This document shows, one piece after another, positions 1-11,572 of a stretch of 64,000 bases of DNA. The notes beneath the pieces were generated by a model that did no database searches, was not told where the DNA came from, and saw nothing but the letters and a program-made list of their open reading frames with translations. Position 1 is the first letter of the stretch; every line of letters begins with the position of its first letter. This stretch comes from Alopecurus myosuroides. Taxonomy: Eukaryota > Streptophyta > Magnoliopsida > Poales > Poaceae. A program made the translations under genes and the position numbers. Location: NCBI GenBank assembly GCA_028641055.1, contig CM054059.1, forward strand, positions 48,307,682-48,371,681, read 5' to 3'.

Positions 1-1
1 T

Positions 2-250
2 GATGCTACGGAAAATTATTATGAGATACGGAAACATGGTTACACATATTTCAACAATATTAAGTTTCCCCTCTTTATGCTGAAAGTATTGAAGTTGCAC
101 TTGATCTACCTTTCTATGCTTGCTATTATGTGCTTCTTTTATTTGTTTCATTACAAAATGCCAATGCATAGGAAAGGGGTTAGACTTAAAAATAAATTGT
201 TTAATATTTTTTGGTGTGTTCCTTATGCTTTAATTTCCTATTCGGTTTGA
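2..250 (+). pseudogene. C-terminal part of hydrophobic non-gag ORF of element A (function unknown)
   Basis: The frame is open from the first bases to TGA at 248-250, giving 82 residues. It reads DATENYYEIRK, then a hydrophobic stretch (PLFMLKVLKLHLIYL..MCFFYLF), then a basic segment PMHRKGVRLK. The same order and many of the same residues occur in element C (23103-23411), whose LTR family differs, so the match reflects the coding part and not a shared recent copy. The tail looks like a membrane segment followed by basic residues. The product family is not recognised. An env-like role, as in some Athila elements, is possible but unproven. The N-terminal part is outside the window. Confidence 0.6.
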
Positions 251-3200
251 GCACACATTTATGTCTTTTCAACATGTAAAATACCTTTACCTACTGTTAT
301 CTATCATTTAGTTTAAGATTTTCATTTTATAAATTTTTTGGGAAAGTAAATGAGAAGGATGAGTAATGGAGAAGTTGGGGTCGACCTTGAACATGTGTTG
401 TTCATGCAAATGAAACCATTGCAAAGTCTCTATCATTAGAACTTTTTCCAAAGCTAAAAATAATAAAAATATTAGTTCACTACTGTAACATCACATTTCT
501 GTCTTATTTCTCATCATAAATGGCAAGAATAATCTTATATGAGAGATAGGATTAAACAATAGTAATTAGCTGCCCCGAAAACAGATTCCTGAACTTCACT
601 GCGAATTTTTTTAAAAATCACAGAAGTGGAATTTTGACCTGGTAATTTACGACAGCAATATTTAGTTATCACTACATATTTTATTAGTTTTAAGTTTTAT
701 GATTTGATCAACTTAAGTGCCTCTAAAAATTCACTCTTTACGGGATGTTCAGTTTTTGGCAGATTATGTCTTTATTTTGCATTGCTCTCATTACTTGTAT
801 TTTGTGTGGTTCTTTTGATCAAGGAGCAATGCACAACTGTAGTAACAATAGTTAATATTTAGAATCAACTCATGATGTGTCTTTGCTGTACCTATGTGGA
901 TTTTATTTATGGAGGCACTAACCCCTCTAATCAAGTTTTATGTTGAGATTTGTGTAAGAAATTTTTTTCAGGAGAAAGAGTTGAGTGAGATGAACAAAGA
1001 TCAAGAGGGACAACCAATCAATATTGGGGATGTACCCCTGGGCACACCCTTCATGTATCAAATAAGTACAAGAATCCAAGCTTGGGGATGCCGAGCCACC
1101 TCACTCCAACCATCATGATGTTAAGTAAGAAAAGCCTAGCTATACGGCTATCAATAAAGCGCTTTACGGGAGGCAACGCGGTTGCTCTTAGTTGGTTTTT
1201 CCTAGTGTCCTCTTGATGTAACAAGAGACTTAGTCTTTATTTTAGTTTCTGGAGTTTTCAATAAAGTGTCAAGTTTCACCCATTTGGATTTAAAAGTTGC
1301 TATCCTAGTGCTTGGAATTTCTGTTTCAGCACGATTCTGCTCACCGTATGATTTTTCATTTTTTTATCTGTAAGTTGGATTGAGCTAATTTTTTAGTATG
1401 TTCTGAAACTTTTCGTACTCTGTAAGCAAAAAAATTGGATTAATTTTTTGGTGAGCCTAGATTAGGGAAAACGTTCGTTTTGCTGCTATTACTTTTCTGG
1501 ACAGATTTTGCCTTCTTTTGTTGGATGCACTCTTTGGGTTTGGGACTTGAATTTCCTTGATCTTTTCGAGCTAGAGAGTGAACATACAACATTATGAACC
1601 TTATTGTCTATCTTCTGGAGCATTTGTTTTGGAATTTTGCGCAGCAAGCATGTGATTTGTTTGTCCTTGCTAATCTTACCCCACAGAAAAAGAATGGGAG
1701 AAACATGTTTTGTGAAGTTTTTTCACAGGTAATAGAGGAGCTGCGCCTAAAGACATCCAATAATGTTGAAAGCCATAAGCTTGGGGATGTGATGAACACC
1801 CCACTGGAGCTACACTCTTTTGATTAGCACACGTCTACTTTCTGTTTTTCTAAGCAAAGCATTTATCGTAGAGACTTGAAGCGTCTAGTTTTTGTTTTTA
1901 TTTTTGTTTTGATAAGACCACCACCATCATTTTATATGAGATTGAGCTACTGGAGTTTGGGGTTGGAATGTATTGGATGCTAGTATTATTATTTGGAATA
2001 GGGATGCCATGGTTGATTTGAAGAGCTACATATGTTTGCATGATTTATAGGCTTTTTATGTGTAGAAATTTGCAATAATGTTGTCTTGAGCTATCTCTTA
2101 TTCATGTCCTTGATGTTAATTGCTGGTTTATTTAGTTTGTCATGAAATGATTAGTTCTATGGACATATGCATGCATATTAGCTGGTCAACTATCTCCCTC
2201 TTGCTAGCCCAAAAATTTAAAAATTCCAACAAGTAAAAACTTGTTTCCAACACTCCTTAGCCAAGTATTTCCAGTGAGTCCACCATATCTTCCCATTAGC
2301 TTCATTGCTATTCCGAGTATGTTCACCATGTTATTGTGTTATTTATGTTCTAAATTAAGATATTCACTTTATTAATTGTCATGGGTTGAACTTGGGATAG
2401 GACTCTCACGAACTTTTGAAGGCACACTTTACTTTTTATGCATCTAATAAACATGACCCAATAATGGGAGCCACAAGTTTTGCGTTTGATGACAAGTGTG
2501 TGGTTGGAAGCTAGCTATAAACGTGTATCACCGGAAAGCTTTCAACATTGCACAAACAAAAATTTACATTTGGTTGATATCATGTACTTTTGTTTTTGGA
2601 CTCCTGCCATGCCAAAATGAAATAGAGGAATAGTAAGTTTTGATGAGTAAGTATCTATATGACTTGAGAAACGCATTGGGCCGATAACCCAAGCCATGCT
2701 TTATCATGGTGGAAATTTACTTACATCTTGAGTGACTCTACAACACATCCTATAATAAAATAAGAAGCTATGCATAATAGTGAATGAAAATAAAAAGGAT
2801 GATGAGTCTACTCCGTTTGTTCATCTTGTCATTGTAACATGGGCTTGTTTCCATGTCATGGGGAAAGAGGTACCTCTTTGCGGTTCTCTATGATGTCATT
2901 AATACTTATTATGATTGTACAAAGCTTATTAGGAATCTTAAGTTGAGTAATCATGGAGTAGGTTTTCACACTCACGGGGCATGAGGCTTTCAACCACCTT
3001 GTCATTCTCATTACTTCAATACTCACAATTTTAAGATGCTAGTGATAAAGGGGCAATGAGAGTCCTAGATCAACGGATACCACATTTCAATTAGTAATTT
3101 TAGTTGAATAATTTAGAGGCTAAATAAGACTTGATCATGTTTTACCTCTACTCAATTTTCTCCAAAGTGTCCACCATATTTTCTATTTTCCATTATGCTA

Positions 3201-3490
3201 TTCTTTGACCAATATAGGATTTTATTTTTCATTTTGTGTATGCATTTGGTCCATAGTGCTTTTATTTCATTACACACTTTGTGAACTTTCAAGAAGCATC
3301 TTTGCTTGCATATTTGATATTTCTTATAACATTAATTGTATGTTGCTACTCATCTACATTATGAATCATTTGATTATATGTAGCATGAACAATCTTCTTT
3401 GATATTCCATGATTGTTTTAAAATGCAAAGTCCATGTTAGTTTTATCACCTTCATACTCGAGGACGAGTATGGGTTAAGCTTGGGGATGT
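251..3490 (+). other. Long 3' non-coding tail of element A, including PPT
   Basis: This AT-rich stretch holds no credible gene; short ORFs here lack motifs and are not shared with the other elements. It has three copies of a PPT-like block AAGCTTGGGGATG (near 1077, 1779 and 3478). Only the last abuts the LTR. Elements B and C have tails of comparable length with the same internal block, so the repeated block is a family trait. Confidence 0.6.
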
Positions 3491-4890
3491 TGATGCATGT
3501 AAAATACATAGATGAACTTTGTATGTTATTACTTGTTTTTCCTACATATTAGCAACTTATATTCATGTTTTATAATGATTTGGGGGATTTTCTGAACAAT
3601 CCCCCTTCTTTTGGTTCTAACAGAAAACGTACTTTTTAGTGTTTCAGACTTTCCGGGAGCTTCGGGACTCCAAAAAGGGCAAGGCCAAAGAGCACGGTTC
3701 AGAATTTTCGAGACGAAGACCATGGGACAAAGTAGAGGGCCAAAAGGCCAACCAGGTGGAAAAGAGGACCCTCCACGCGGCCAGATCCTTGGCCGCGTGT
3801 GGGGCCCCCTTTTTGCCCCCGTGGCTCCGATGCCGTCGATCTTTCTTCTCCCGAGTGTCTCGTGACCTAAAAACGACTATATAAAGGGTCCCCTGGCCTT
3901 TTCGAGAGGAGGCGGCTCCGAGAGACGAAACCACGAAACAGAGAGACAGAAGGCTGCCGCCGGAGAAGATCGGAGGGGGGAAACGCCGCCGGGATCACCC
4001 CCGGAGGGCTCCAACCCCCTCCGGCGTGTTCATCATCAACATCTACAGCAAGATCAGCTCCATCTCTCCACTGTAATCTCTTGGCAAACACGGTGTATGA
4101 TGCAATACTATATTCCCTTGATGTATTGTGTCTCCCCGTCTATTTTTGAGTAGTGAATTGTTCTTGGCAATGGTGAAATAGTTCGTTGATTGGTTGCATA
4201 CAAGTTTGTTATCTTCTATGATTGTCTTTATGTACAATATATGAGTGCACGCATATGTTGGGGAATGCATGTAAGGTGATCACCAGTAGCATAATGGAGT
4301 GTTGGTGACTTGGGAGTGACAGTAACCTGAGACCGAGCCACAAAGGTAAGTTATTGAGGGATATATATAGGGGACCTTAGAACGTAAGGCTATGGTGGGA
4401 CTTTATGTCTTAATCAATCTTGTGCAGTCATTTACTTGGCCACATGATCCATCATAAGGGGTTGTAGATCATTTACTTGACTATACCTATTCATGGCTCC
4501 TTTCTAGAAGAAACAACTAAGACTAAAACATGTGCTTCACTAATTGTGACAACCACACGAACGAAACACCTATTGCTAGAACACTTGATCCCTTGAGATA
4601 CTTGAGATATTTTCTGCTTGCTACTTGTGCAACTTGCTTTAGAAACTTGCTTTAGGATTACTTGCATTTTAAACTTGCTTCACTAGTTACTAGACAAACC
4701 ACACTCCACGTCACTTGCTTTTAATTAGTTAGTTCCTTTTAGTCAAACTTATTGCTTTGCATAAACAGCCATATAAGAGGGTTATAGGGATTTAGAGAAT
4801 AGATAGCTTACCTTCAGCTCCTCGTCGGTTCGACACTCAAATACTTATCGAAAGGTACTACAATTGATCTCCTGCACTTGGGAGTCATCA
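3491..4890 (+). repeat. 3' LTR of element A (1400 bp)
   Basis: The LTR runs from TGATGCATGT to GGAGTCATCA, so its ends form the inverted pair TGATG/CATCA. A TATA box (TATATAAA, 3878-3885) lies about 390 bp in, marking the U3/R side. A GC-rich inverted repeat, ACGCGGCC (3775-3782) and GGCCGCGT (3791-3798), lies about 90 bp upstream of it. The sequence does not align over its length with the B/C/F LTRs. Confidence 0.75.
3878..3885 (+). promoter_or_regulatory. TATA box of element A LTR promoter
   Basis: TATATAAAGG lies between the GC-rich U3 inverted repeat and a purine/CG-rich leader, the usual place for the LTR promoter. Transcription would start about 30 bp downstream. Confidence 0.55.
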
Positions 4891-5413
4891 TACGGCGACG
4901 AGGGAGTTCTGGCAAGCGAGCTATACGGCGAGGTGTGGGAACGGGGGAATAGAGGATCTGTTTTGGGAGGACAAGGGGGAGTGGATATTTGAAAATAGTG
5001 GCTTTCTCTTTCGGCGAGAGAGGGACGATCGAGGGGATAAGGCAGGGTTTCAGAACGATTACAGAAATGCCCTCCAGGCTCAAGGTTGCTAGTTCTGTGC
5101 GGGAGGGCTGAGAAGTAAAATATCCTTGCACGAAAATATTTGGGTGGGATGTCCTGGCGAGATTTTTCGGAGCGACGCGAAATTTTGGTGGAACTGCGGG
5201 AAACTTTGCTAGCCGTCCGATGCTGATGGGTGGCTTACAAAAATTGAGCATTTATGCAATTATTTAGTACTAAAAATTGTGAAAAAATCCCGAGAATATT
5301 TTACCTAAAATCCTGGAAAGGGTCAATTATGTGGAATACTACTACATGTTGATTGGTGGCTTGAACTTTGCTAGCCGTTTGATGCTAGTCAACTTTTTTG
5401 TCTACACCTAACA
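4891..5413. other. Unassigned sequence, 5'UTR/promoter-like on the minus strand
   Basis: No supported ORF. Read on the minus strand, 5250-4891 goes from AT-rich to a pyrimidine- and CG-rich stretch (CCCTCTCTCGCCG.., CCTCGTCGCCG) that looks like the leader of a grass gene, and it is cut exactly where the LTR of element A begins. A 23-bp near-direct repeat, AACTTTGCTAGCCGTYYGATGCT, occurs near 5202 and again near 5372. The gene reading is inference from composition only. Confidence 0.3.
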
Positions 5414-8400
5414 CCGGTGTCGGAAAGGGGTAGACCACTGTTCTTTTTTGCTTGGTTCTGTTAAGTTAGGCCATAGTTACATGGATAACCCAAATCTAGA
5501 TCTACTTGTAATAAGGTTCCCTCTAGTTCGCCTTAAGAAACCATAGCCATGATGGGGGAAAAGACGGAACTGCAGTTCTGGCACCTTTACATGAGCCGGA
5601 AGGGGGTTGAAAATTGGAACCAATTTCTTGGTTTTGTTAGGTTAGGCATAAGGAACACTCAAGACAATGGTAGCGCCCACCTCTTGGCAAGATTTTCCCA
5701 GTTCCGTCAGATCCGGCACTTTCGGGCTCTAAGTAGTCCTCGCACATGCTGAGAGAATCTGACGCCGGTGAAGTGCGCCCTAACACAGAGAGTGAGGGAA
5801 TCTTGCACATCCAAGACCCATCACATAGTCTAAGGCACATGGTATGGCATATGCTGGGATTTGGTGGCATTCGGATGATCCAGAACCCCTCTCCGAACAA
5901 ACCATAACCCCGGTGTGAAAAAGACGAAATTGCCGTTCTGGCCCCTCTACGTGAGCCGGAAGGGGGTAGAAAAGTGGAACCAATTGCTTGGTTGTGTTAG
6001 GTTAGGCCCAATGAACACCCAAGACAATTGTAGGTCCTACCTCTTGGAAAGATTCCCCTAGTTCCGTCAGATCTGGGAGTTTCGGGCTCTAAGTAGTCCT
6101 CGAACTCGCTAGAGAGAATCTGACGCCGGTGAATCCCTAACACTGGGAGCGAGGGAATCTTGGGCATCGAAGACCCATGCCACATTGTAACACACGTGGT
6201 ATGACATACCATGGTATTTGGTGGCATTCAAACGATCTTGAGCCCCCTTTCTTGAGAAACCATAGCCCCGATGAGGAGAAAGACAGAACTATTGTTCTGG
6301 CCCCTCTACGTGAGCCGGGAGGGGGTAGCAAAGTGGAACCAATTGCTTGGTTGTGTTATATTAGGCCCAAGAAACATCCAAGACAATTTTTGGGCCCACC
6401 GATTGGCAAGATTACCCAAGTTCCGTCAGTTTCGGGAGATTCGGGCTAATCCTGGAACCGGCAGAGAGAATATGACGTCGGTGGAGCCCTAAAACAGAGA
6501 GCGAGGGAATGTTGGCCATCCAAGACCTATGACACACTCTAACACACATGTTATGGCATAACATGGGGTAGTGGCATTCAGATGATCCGGAGCCCCCTCT
6601 TCCGAGAAACCATAGCCCCGATGTGGAAAAAGACAGAACTACCGTTCTAGCCACTCTACGTGAGCCGGAAAGGGGTAGAAAAGTGGAACCAATTGCTTTT
6701 CTGTGTTAGGTTAGGCCCAAGGAACACGCAATACAATTTTGGGCCCACCTGTTGGCAATATTCCCCGAGTTTCGTCGGTTTCGGGAGTTTCGGCCTCTAA
6801 GTAGTCCTTGAGCCCGCCAGAGAGAATCCGACGCCCGTGAAGGCCTAACAGAGAGAGAGGGAATCTTGGGAATCCAAGACCCATGACACACTATAACACA
6901 CATGGTATGGTGTATCTTGGGATTTGGTGGCATTCAGACGATCTAGAGGCCCCTCCCGGGAGAAACCATGCTCCCCTGGGGGAAAATACGGAACTATCGT
7001 TCTAGCCCCTCTACGTTAGGCAGAAGGGGGTAGAAAAGTGGAACCAACTGCTTGGTTGTATTCGATTAGGCCCAAGGAACACCCAAGACAAGGGTAGGGC
7101 CCACCTCTTGGCAAGATTCCCACCATTCCGGGAGATCTGGGAGTTTCGGGCTCTGAGTAGTCCTGGAACCCGTGAAAGAGAATGTGGCGCCGGTGAAGCC
7201 ATAACACAAAGAGTGAGGGAATATTGGGAATCCAAGACCCATTCCACAGTATAACACATATGGTTTGGTATACCCTATGATAGGTGGGAATTCATACGCT
7301 CCGGAGCCCCTCCCCAGAGAAATCCTAGGTCTGCTGGAGAAAAAGAAGAAACGGTCGGCATGGCCCTCTACGTGAGCCGGAAAGGGGTAGCAAAGTGGAA
7401 CTAATTGCTTGGTTATGTTATTTTAGGCCCAAGTAACACCAAATAAAATGGTAGGACCCACCTCTTGGCAAGATTCCCCCTGTTCCGTCAGATCCGGGAG
7501 TTTCGGGCTCTAAATAGTTTTGGAACCCGCTAGAGAGAATCCGACACCGGCGAAGGCCTAACACACAAAGAGAGGGAATCTTGGGAATCCAAGACCCATG
7601 ACACACTATAACACACATGGTATGGCATACCATGGGATTTGGTGGTATTCAGACGATCTAGAGCCCCTCTCTGGAGAAACCCTAGCCCCGATGGGAAAAC
7701 AGACAGAATTGCCGTTCTGGCCCCTCTACGTGAGCCGGAAGGGGTAGCAAAGTGGAACCAACTGCTTGGTTCTGTTAGTTTGGTCCCAATGGACACCCAA
7801 GATAATGGTAGGGCCCACCTCATGGAAAGATTCCCCGAGTTCCGCCTGTTCTGGGAGTTTCGGGCTCTAAGTAGTCCTGGAACCCGTCAGAGAGAATCCG
7901 ACGCCGGTGAGGCCATAACACGCAGAGTGATGAATTGTTGGGCATCCAAGACCCATGAAACACTCTAACACACATGGTATGTCATACCATGGGATTTGGT
8001 GGCATTCAGACGATCCAGAGGCCCCTCTCTTGAGAAACCATAGCCCCGCTAGGTAAAAGACGAAACTGCCATTCTAGCCCCTCTACGTGAGCCGGAAGGG
8101 GGTAGAAAAGTGGAACCAACTGCTTGGTTGTGTTAGTTTCGGCCCAATGAACACCCAAGATAATGGTAGGTCCCACCTGTTGGCAATATTCCCCGAGTTT
8201 CGTCGGTTTCGGGAGTTTCGGGCTCTAAGTAGTCCTTGAACCCGCTAGAGAATCCGACGCCCGTGAAGCCCTAACAGAGAGAGAGAGGGAATCTTGGGAA
8301 TCCAAGACCCATGACACACTATAACACACATGGTATGGTGTACCTTGGGATTTGGTGGCATTCATACGATCTAGAGGCCCCTCCCCGGAGAAACCATGCT

Positions 8401-8481
8401 CCCCTGGGGGAAAATACGGAACTGTCGTTCTAGCCCCTCTACGTTAGGCGGAAGGGGGTAGAAAAGTGGAACCAACTGCTT
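5414..8481. repeat. Tandem satellite array, period about 356 bp, nine anchored copies
   Basis: The anchor (C)TACGTGAGCCGGAAGGGG, or a variant, begins near 5592, 5952, 6311, 6661, 7016, 7373, 7731, 8088 and 8444. The spacings are 360, 359, 350, 355, 357, 358, 357 and 356 bp. Each unit also holds GAAACCATAGCCCCG, TTTCGGGCTCTAAGTAGTCCT and ATGGTATGGCATACCATGGG. A degraded partial copy begins near 5424 (GGAAAGGGGTAGACC..TTAAGTTAGGCC). The array ends within a unit at 8481. ORFs inside it recur out of phase in each unit and are not genes. I do not recognise the satellite family. Confidence 0.92.
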
Positions 8482-8505
8482 AATTAAGACTCCTAATTAA
8501 GACTC
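8481..8505 (+). repeat. 12-bp direct repeat at the satellite/gene-island junction
   Basis: TAATTAAGACTC occurs at 8481-8492 and again at 8494-8505, one base apart, exactly where the satellite stops. It could be filler DNA from a repair event at the array edge. Confidence 0.6.
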
Positions 8506-8783
8506 TTTTCCTTTTGATTCTTATTTTATTTTATTTTTCAATCCGAAAAACAAGAATAAATTATGACTAACAGCCGTGCGCCAAATCTCCACGGAATCAA
8601 CTTCACGCAGGGTCCCACTCGCCAGCTTCTACGCGCCAAATCTCCACCACACCGCGCTCCTCGCCCACGCGGCTACTCCTCCACTGAAAGCGACCTCCAT
8701 AGAAAGCCTCCACTTTGCCCTCCGACCCCAAGGGCTGCTGCCACGACTTCGCCCTCCCCCATCCTCGGTGTCGTTCTCAAACA
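8506..8783 (+). promoter_or_regulatory. Probable promoter and 5'UTR of the coiled-coil gene
   Basis: An AT-rich stretch (TTATTTTATTTTATTT, then AAGAATAAATTATG near 8550) is followed by C-rich leader sequence (8580-8783) up to the chosen ATG. This change in composition is typical of grass promoters. No clear TATA box was picked. Confidence 0.35.
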
Positions 8784-10847
8784 ATGACTGGTAAGCCATG
8801 GTTCCCTCCCTTCCCCATCCTCAACCAAACGATGCGATGTGGTTAGATGCCAGCAGATCTAGGTTTGATACCGGCGGATGTAGGTTAAATTCCGGCGGAT
8901 GTAGGTCACCATTGATGTTTTAAGCTACCACCGGCCATGGATCTAGCTCACGCTGCCGTTACAGGGCCCTCGGAGATCGTTTCCCCCACCCAGATGGAGA
9001 TCGACCTGAACAAGGCCTCGGAGCTCGCAAAGCCCCCTGTTATTCAGATAGCCGAGGTAAATAGTGTATAAATTAGTTCTGTAGCCAAATGTTCTCTTAA
9101 GATTCATCTATCTTGTTTCGCCTTCGTCGACACTTCTTTGATTTTTATTCTTTTCGTATTTGGCTATAGGACCACAGTGCAGGTTGTGACTTCTGCAGCA
9201 TGTCACGTACTGAAATTCAGAAATTGGTGCAGCAGTCAGTTGAGACAATTCAGAAATTGGTGCATCAATCAGTTGAGACAATTGAAACTCATCGTATTTC
9301 TGAAATTTGCAAGCTGTCTGATGATACCAGTGCTGAGAAGCTAATCTGTTTCGTCTGCTGCGAGGACAGGCTGGACAGGGCGGTGAAAGCTTCAAAAATG
9401 CTAGCACTCGAGTTGGAACTTCGGGAGCAAAAGAGAAGCTATATGATCATGCACGGCTTGGTTACTAAGCTTGATTCTGAGCTGAAGAGTGCGAAGAAAA
9501 CTTTGAAAGTAGCCGAAGAGAAGTGCGACATGCTCCAGAGGGGAAAAGACACCCTGTTGGAGAGTGCGAAGGACACCAATGTGAAGTTGAGATACATTCT
9601 AAGTTTCTTGCAAGATCATGGAATGAGGTAAAACTACTTTGCTCTTTAATTAGATTATGTCAACCTGAAATGCTTGCCAATGAGTCTAGCTGTTATTCAT
9701 TTCTCTGTTTTGTTGCATGTGCCGATGATTAAATTGTGCAATGCTAAAATCCAAAGAATTACTCCCCAGTACCTAGTAGCGTTTACACGGACATTGTTTG
9801 TTCATGCTCCCTGGTCCTGTAGAGCTTAACGCTTTGGACTTTTTTTGCAATGTATGTGTGAAGCTTGCTTATTTTATGTTCATTCTCTGTTCTGTGTGCC
9901 GATGATTAAACTCTGCACCTTCTCTCGGTGAGATATTGGCACTTACCTAGTGTTGTGTACAACTACATTTGTTCTGCATCTTCCTTGGTAAGTGTTCGAC
10001 AATCTCATTGATTTTTGTGTGCTTCTTTACTATGAGGCCCCAATTATGATTTTATCTGTAATGCATGAGCCATATTGGTTCAGCATATTCCTTGGCAAGA
10101 GTTCGATAATTTCTTTGATTTGTGTGTGCTTCTTTACTATGAGGCCCCTATCTAAGCTTGGTTCTCTGCCGATGATTAAGATGCAGCAATGTCTCCAACG
10201 GTTGGTGTACCATAGAAAAAAGAGTTCCATATTTGTGTTTGATCAGAGTGACGATGATTAAACTGTGCAATGTTAAAATGCAGAGGGAGACTCCTCTAGA
10301 CCTAGTAGCGCTTACTAGTACCTAGTAGCTTGTTTATGCGACCGGGTCTAGCGGTTTATCACCTCTGTACTTGTGGCATTTGTACATGTGAGGCAGTTTT
10401 GCCACTCATCTTTGTATGTTTGGAAGTATATCTGCTTCTTTTTTGTAGATGTGCTAAACATGTATGATGCTTTGCTAGTAGTGTTTCTGTGGACGCGGTT
10501 TCGGAAAGTTCCAGTGGATGATGTGAACTTCTAGATGTGGCTTCGGAATGCATGCCGGCATAGGAAAATATCCGTTGGATGATGTGAAACTGTGGATGTG
10601 GCTTCGGAGTGGATGTTGGCATAAAAAAGGTTCTGGTTAACTGTGGACCTGTTGTCGAACATTTTGTGATGCTAATTTCAGTTACTATAAATCTCCTATG
10701 CTTCGGACTGCATGCAACCGGGATGATGGCGCGGAACAGACATCGAAGAGGGCGAGGAGGCAGTATATTAGTATTAGTACTAGGGTATCCATTGTTGTAA
10801 ATGTAAAACCATGTCAATTCATTTCCATTTTGGAGTGCATTTTATAA
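8784..10847 (+). CDS. Spliced gene of unknown function, coiled-coil protein (exons 8784-8790, 8965-9056, 9170-9627, tentative 10682-10847)
   Basis: ATG at 8784 sits in ACAATGACTG|GTAAGCC. Intron 1 ends CGTTACAG at 8964, intron 2 is GTAAATAG..GGCTATAG (9057-9169), and phases match at each junction. The protein starts MTGPSEIVSPTQMEIDLNKA. Exon 3 has an 11-residue tandem repeat (IQKLVxQSVET twice), a Cys-containing stretch (ICFVCCED), and a charged heptad-like C-terminal half rich in E, K and L (LELELREQKRSY..LVTKLDSELKSAKKTLKVAEEK) that should form a coiled coil. If the donor at 9628 is used, a final exon from 10682 stays in frame and adds a basic stretch (TSKRARRQ); if not, translation stops at 9631 (197 residues). 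An ATG at 8937 is an alternative start in the same frame. The family is not recognised. The open frames and splice sites argue for a real or recently real gene. Confidence 0.55.
9978..10150 (+). repeat. About 110-bp direct duplication within the putative last intron/3' region
   Basis: TTCCTTGGTAAGTGTTCGA..GTGTGCTTCTTTACTATGAGGCCCC at about 9977-10038 recurs with small changes at about 10089-10148. Copies of CCGATGATTAA (near 9722, 9898 and 10167) also lie here. The stretch 9628-10681 has no other supported exon. Confidence 0.6.
10508..10632 (+). repeat. Tandem duplication, unit about 65 bp
   Basis: GTGGATGATGTGAAC..GATGTGGCTTCGGAATGCATG (from about 10512) is repeated as TTGGATGATGTGAAA..GATGTGGCTTCGGAGTGGATG (from about 10573), both ending GGCATA. 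It lies in the putative last intron of the coiled-coil gene. Confidence 0.6.
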
Positions 10848-11047
10848 TTTAGATCTCCTATCTATTCGGTAATTTGGTTGACACTCGCCACGTGGGATAC
10901 CCGACCAGCTCTCCTCTCCACTCACAAACTGTGGATAATGCAGCGGCTCCCCCATCGGGCGCAGAACGCTCTCCTCTCTACTCCCAAACTGTCCGTCTGT
11001 GCCACACCTCTCTACTCCCCTTCGTTGTGCGCAGATCCACCGGTACC

Positions 11048-11572
11048 ATGTCTGGCCATTGCGAGGAGGGCCGCCAACAGCAGATCCCCAGGTACTTTCC
11101 CCGGCGCAACGTGCAAGGTGCGGAGCGTGCGCGTGCCCGCGAGGCGTACCGGCGCGAGGTGCATCAGGCCAACTCGTCCCGCACACCACCACCTCCGGCT
11201 CCACCCACCGCACCTTCGGACGTCGAGGAGGAAAAAGAGGAGGAGTATCTCGCCGTCGAGTTCCACAACGAGGCCCTGCAGTCTCCCCACATGCAGGCGG
11301 GGATTTTAGCGTCCATAGAGAGTTTCGCGGCAGTAGAGCTCCGGCAAGCGAAGCTTGCCCAACATTTCACTGTCAAGCTAGAGGCCGACACCGTGGAAGC
11401 GATCCGCCATTCGATGCAGAATGAAGATGCGGCGGCGCTGGCGGAGGCGCGACCGCACACCCTTGGCTCTGACGCTAGGTCCGGTGTCTATCCTTTTCTT
11501 TTTGTGATTTGTTTCAGAAACGGCTTGTTCACTGTTAACTGTGATGATTTCAAAGATTATGTGCATGCTTAA
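11048..11572 (+). CDS. Gene-like ORF of unknown function, possibly first exon of a disrupted gene
   Basis: ATG at 11048 has a good context (GGTACCATGTCT) after a C-rich leader. The frame runs 174 codons to TAA at 11572. The protein begins MSGHCEEGRQQQIPRYFPRR, then an Arg/Ala-rich helix, a Pro-rich linker, an acidic run (DVEEEKEEE), and an amphipathic part with SPHMQAGILASIESFAAVELRQAK. The last 30 residues look like intron translation; a weak donor (GCTAG|GTCCGG, about 11479) may end the coding exon. The codon third positions are GC-rich, unlike the flanking repeats, as in grass genes. Element B starts 360 bp downstream and may have removed later exons. Family not recognised. Confidence 0.4.
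   Translation: MSGHCEEGRQQQIPRYFPRRNVQGAERARAREAYRREVHQANSSRTPPPPAPPTAPSDVEEEKEEEYLAVEFHNEALQSPHMQAGILASIESFAAVELRQAKLAQHFTVKLEADTVEAIRHSMQNEDAAALAEARPHTLGSDARSGVYPFLFVICFRNGLFTVNCDDFKDYVHA

Larger units (their letters stand above)
1..4890 (+). mobile_element. Element A: LTR retrotransposon, 3' part only (Athila-like, non-autonomous type)
   Basis: This is the 3' part of a plus-strand LTR retrotransposon whose 5' end lies outside the window. In order it holds the end of a hydrophobic ORF (2-250), a 3.2-kb non-coding tail, a purine-rich PPT ending CTTGGGGATGT (about 3478-3490) and a 1400-bp 3' LTR. The LTR starts TGATG and ends CATCA. The layout and PPT match element C further downstream, although the LTR sequence is of another family. 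I see no gag or pol, but these could lie upstream. The five bases after the LTR (TACGG, 4891-4895) would be the target duplication; the partner copy is out of view. Confidence 0.8.

Noticed and set aside
1594..1827. 77-codon plus ORF in the tail of element A
   Set aside because: No conservation with the tails of B or C and no motif.
4814..5251. 145-codon minus-strand ORF across the A LTR end
   Set aside because: It crosses the LTR/flank junction and has no motif; the open frame reflects C-rich sequence.
5549..7968. Many ORFs of 60-110 codons on both strands in the 5.5-8 kb region
   Set aside because: They recur with the 356-bp period in satellite monomers, have no motif, and break in different places in each unit.
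5414..8481. CRISPR-like array
   Set aside because: The repeat is a 356-bp head-to-tail monomer without unique spacers, in plant DNA.
10359..10817. 152-codon minus-strand ORF
   Set aside because: It opposes the spliced gene and covers two tandem duplications; no motif.
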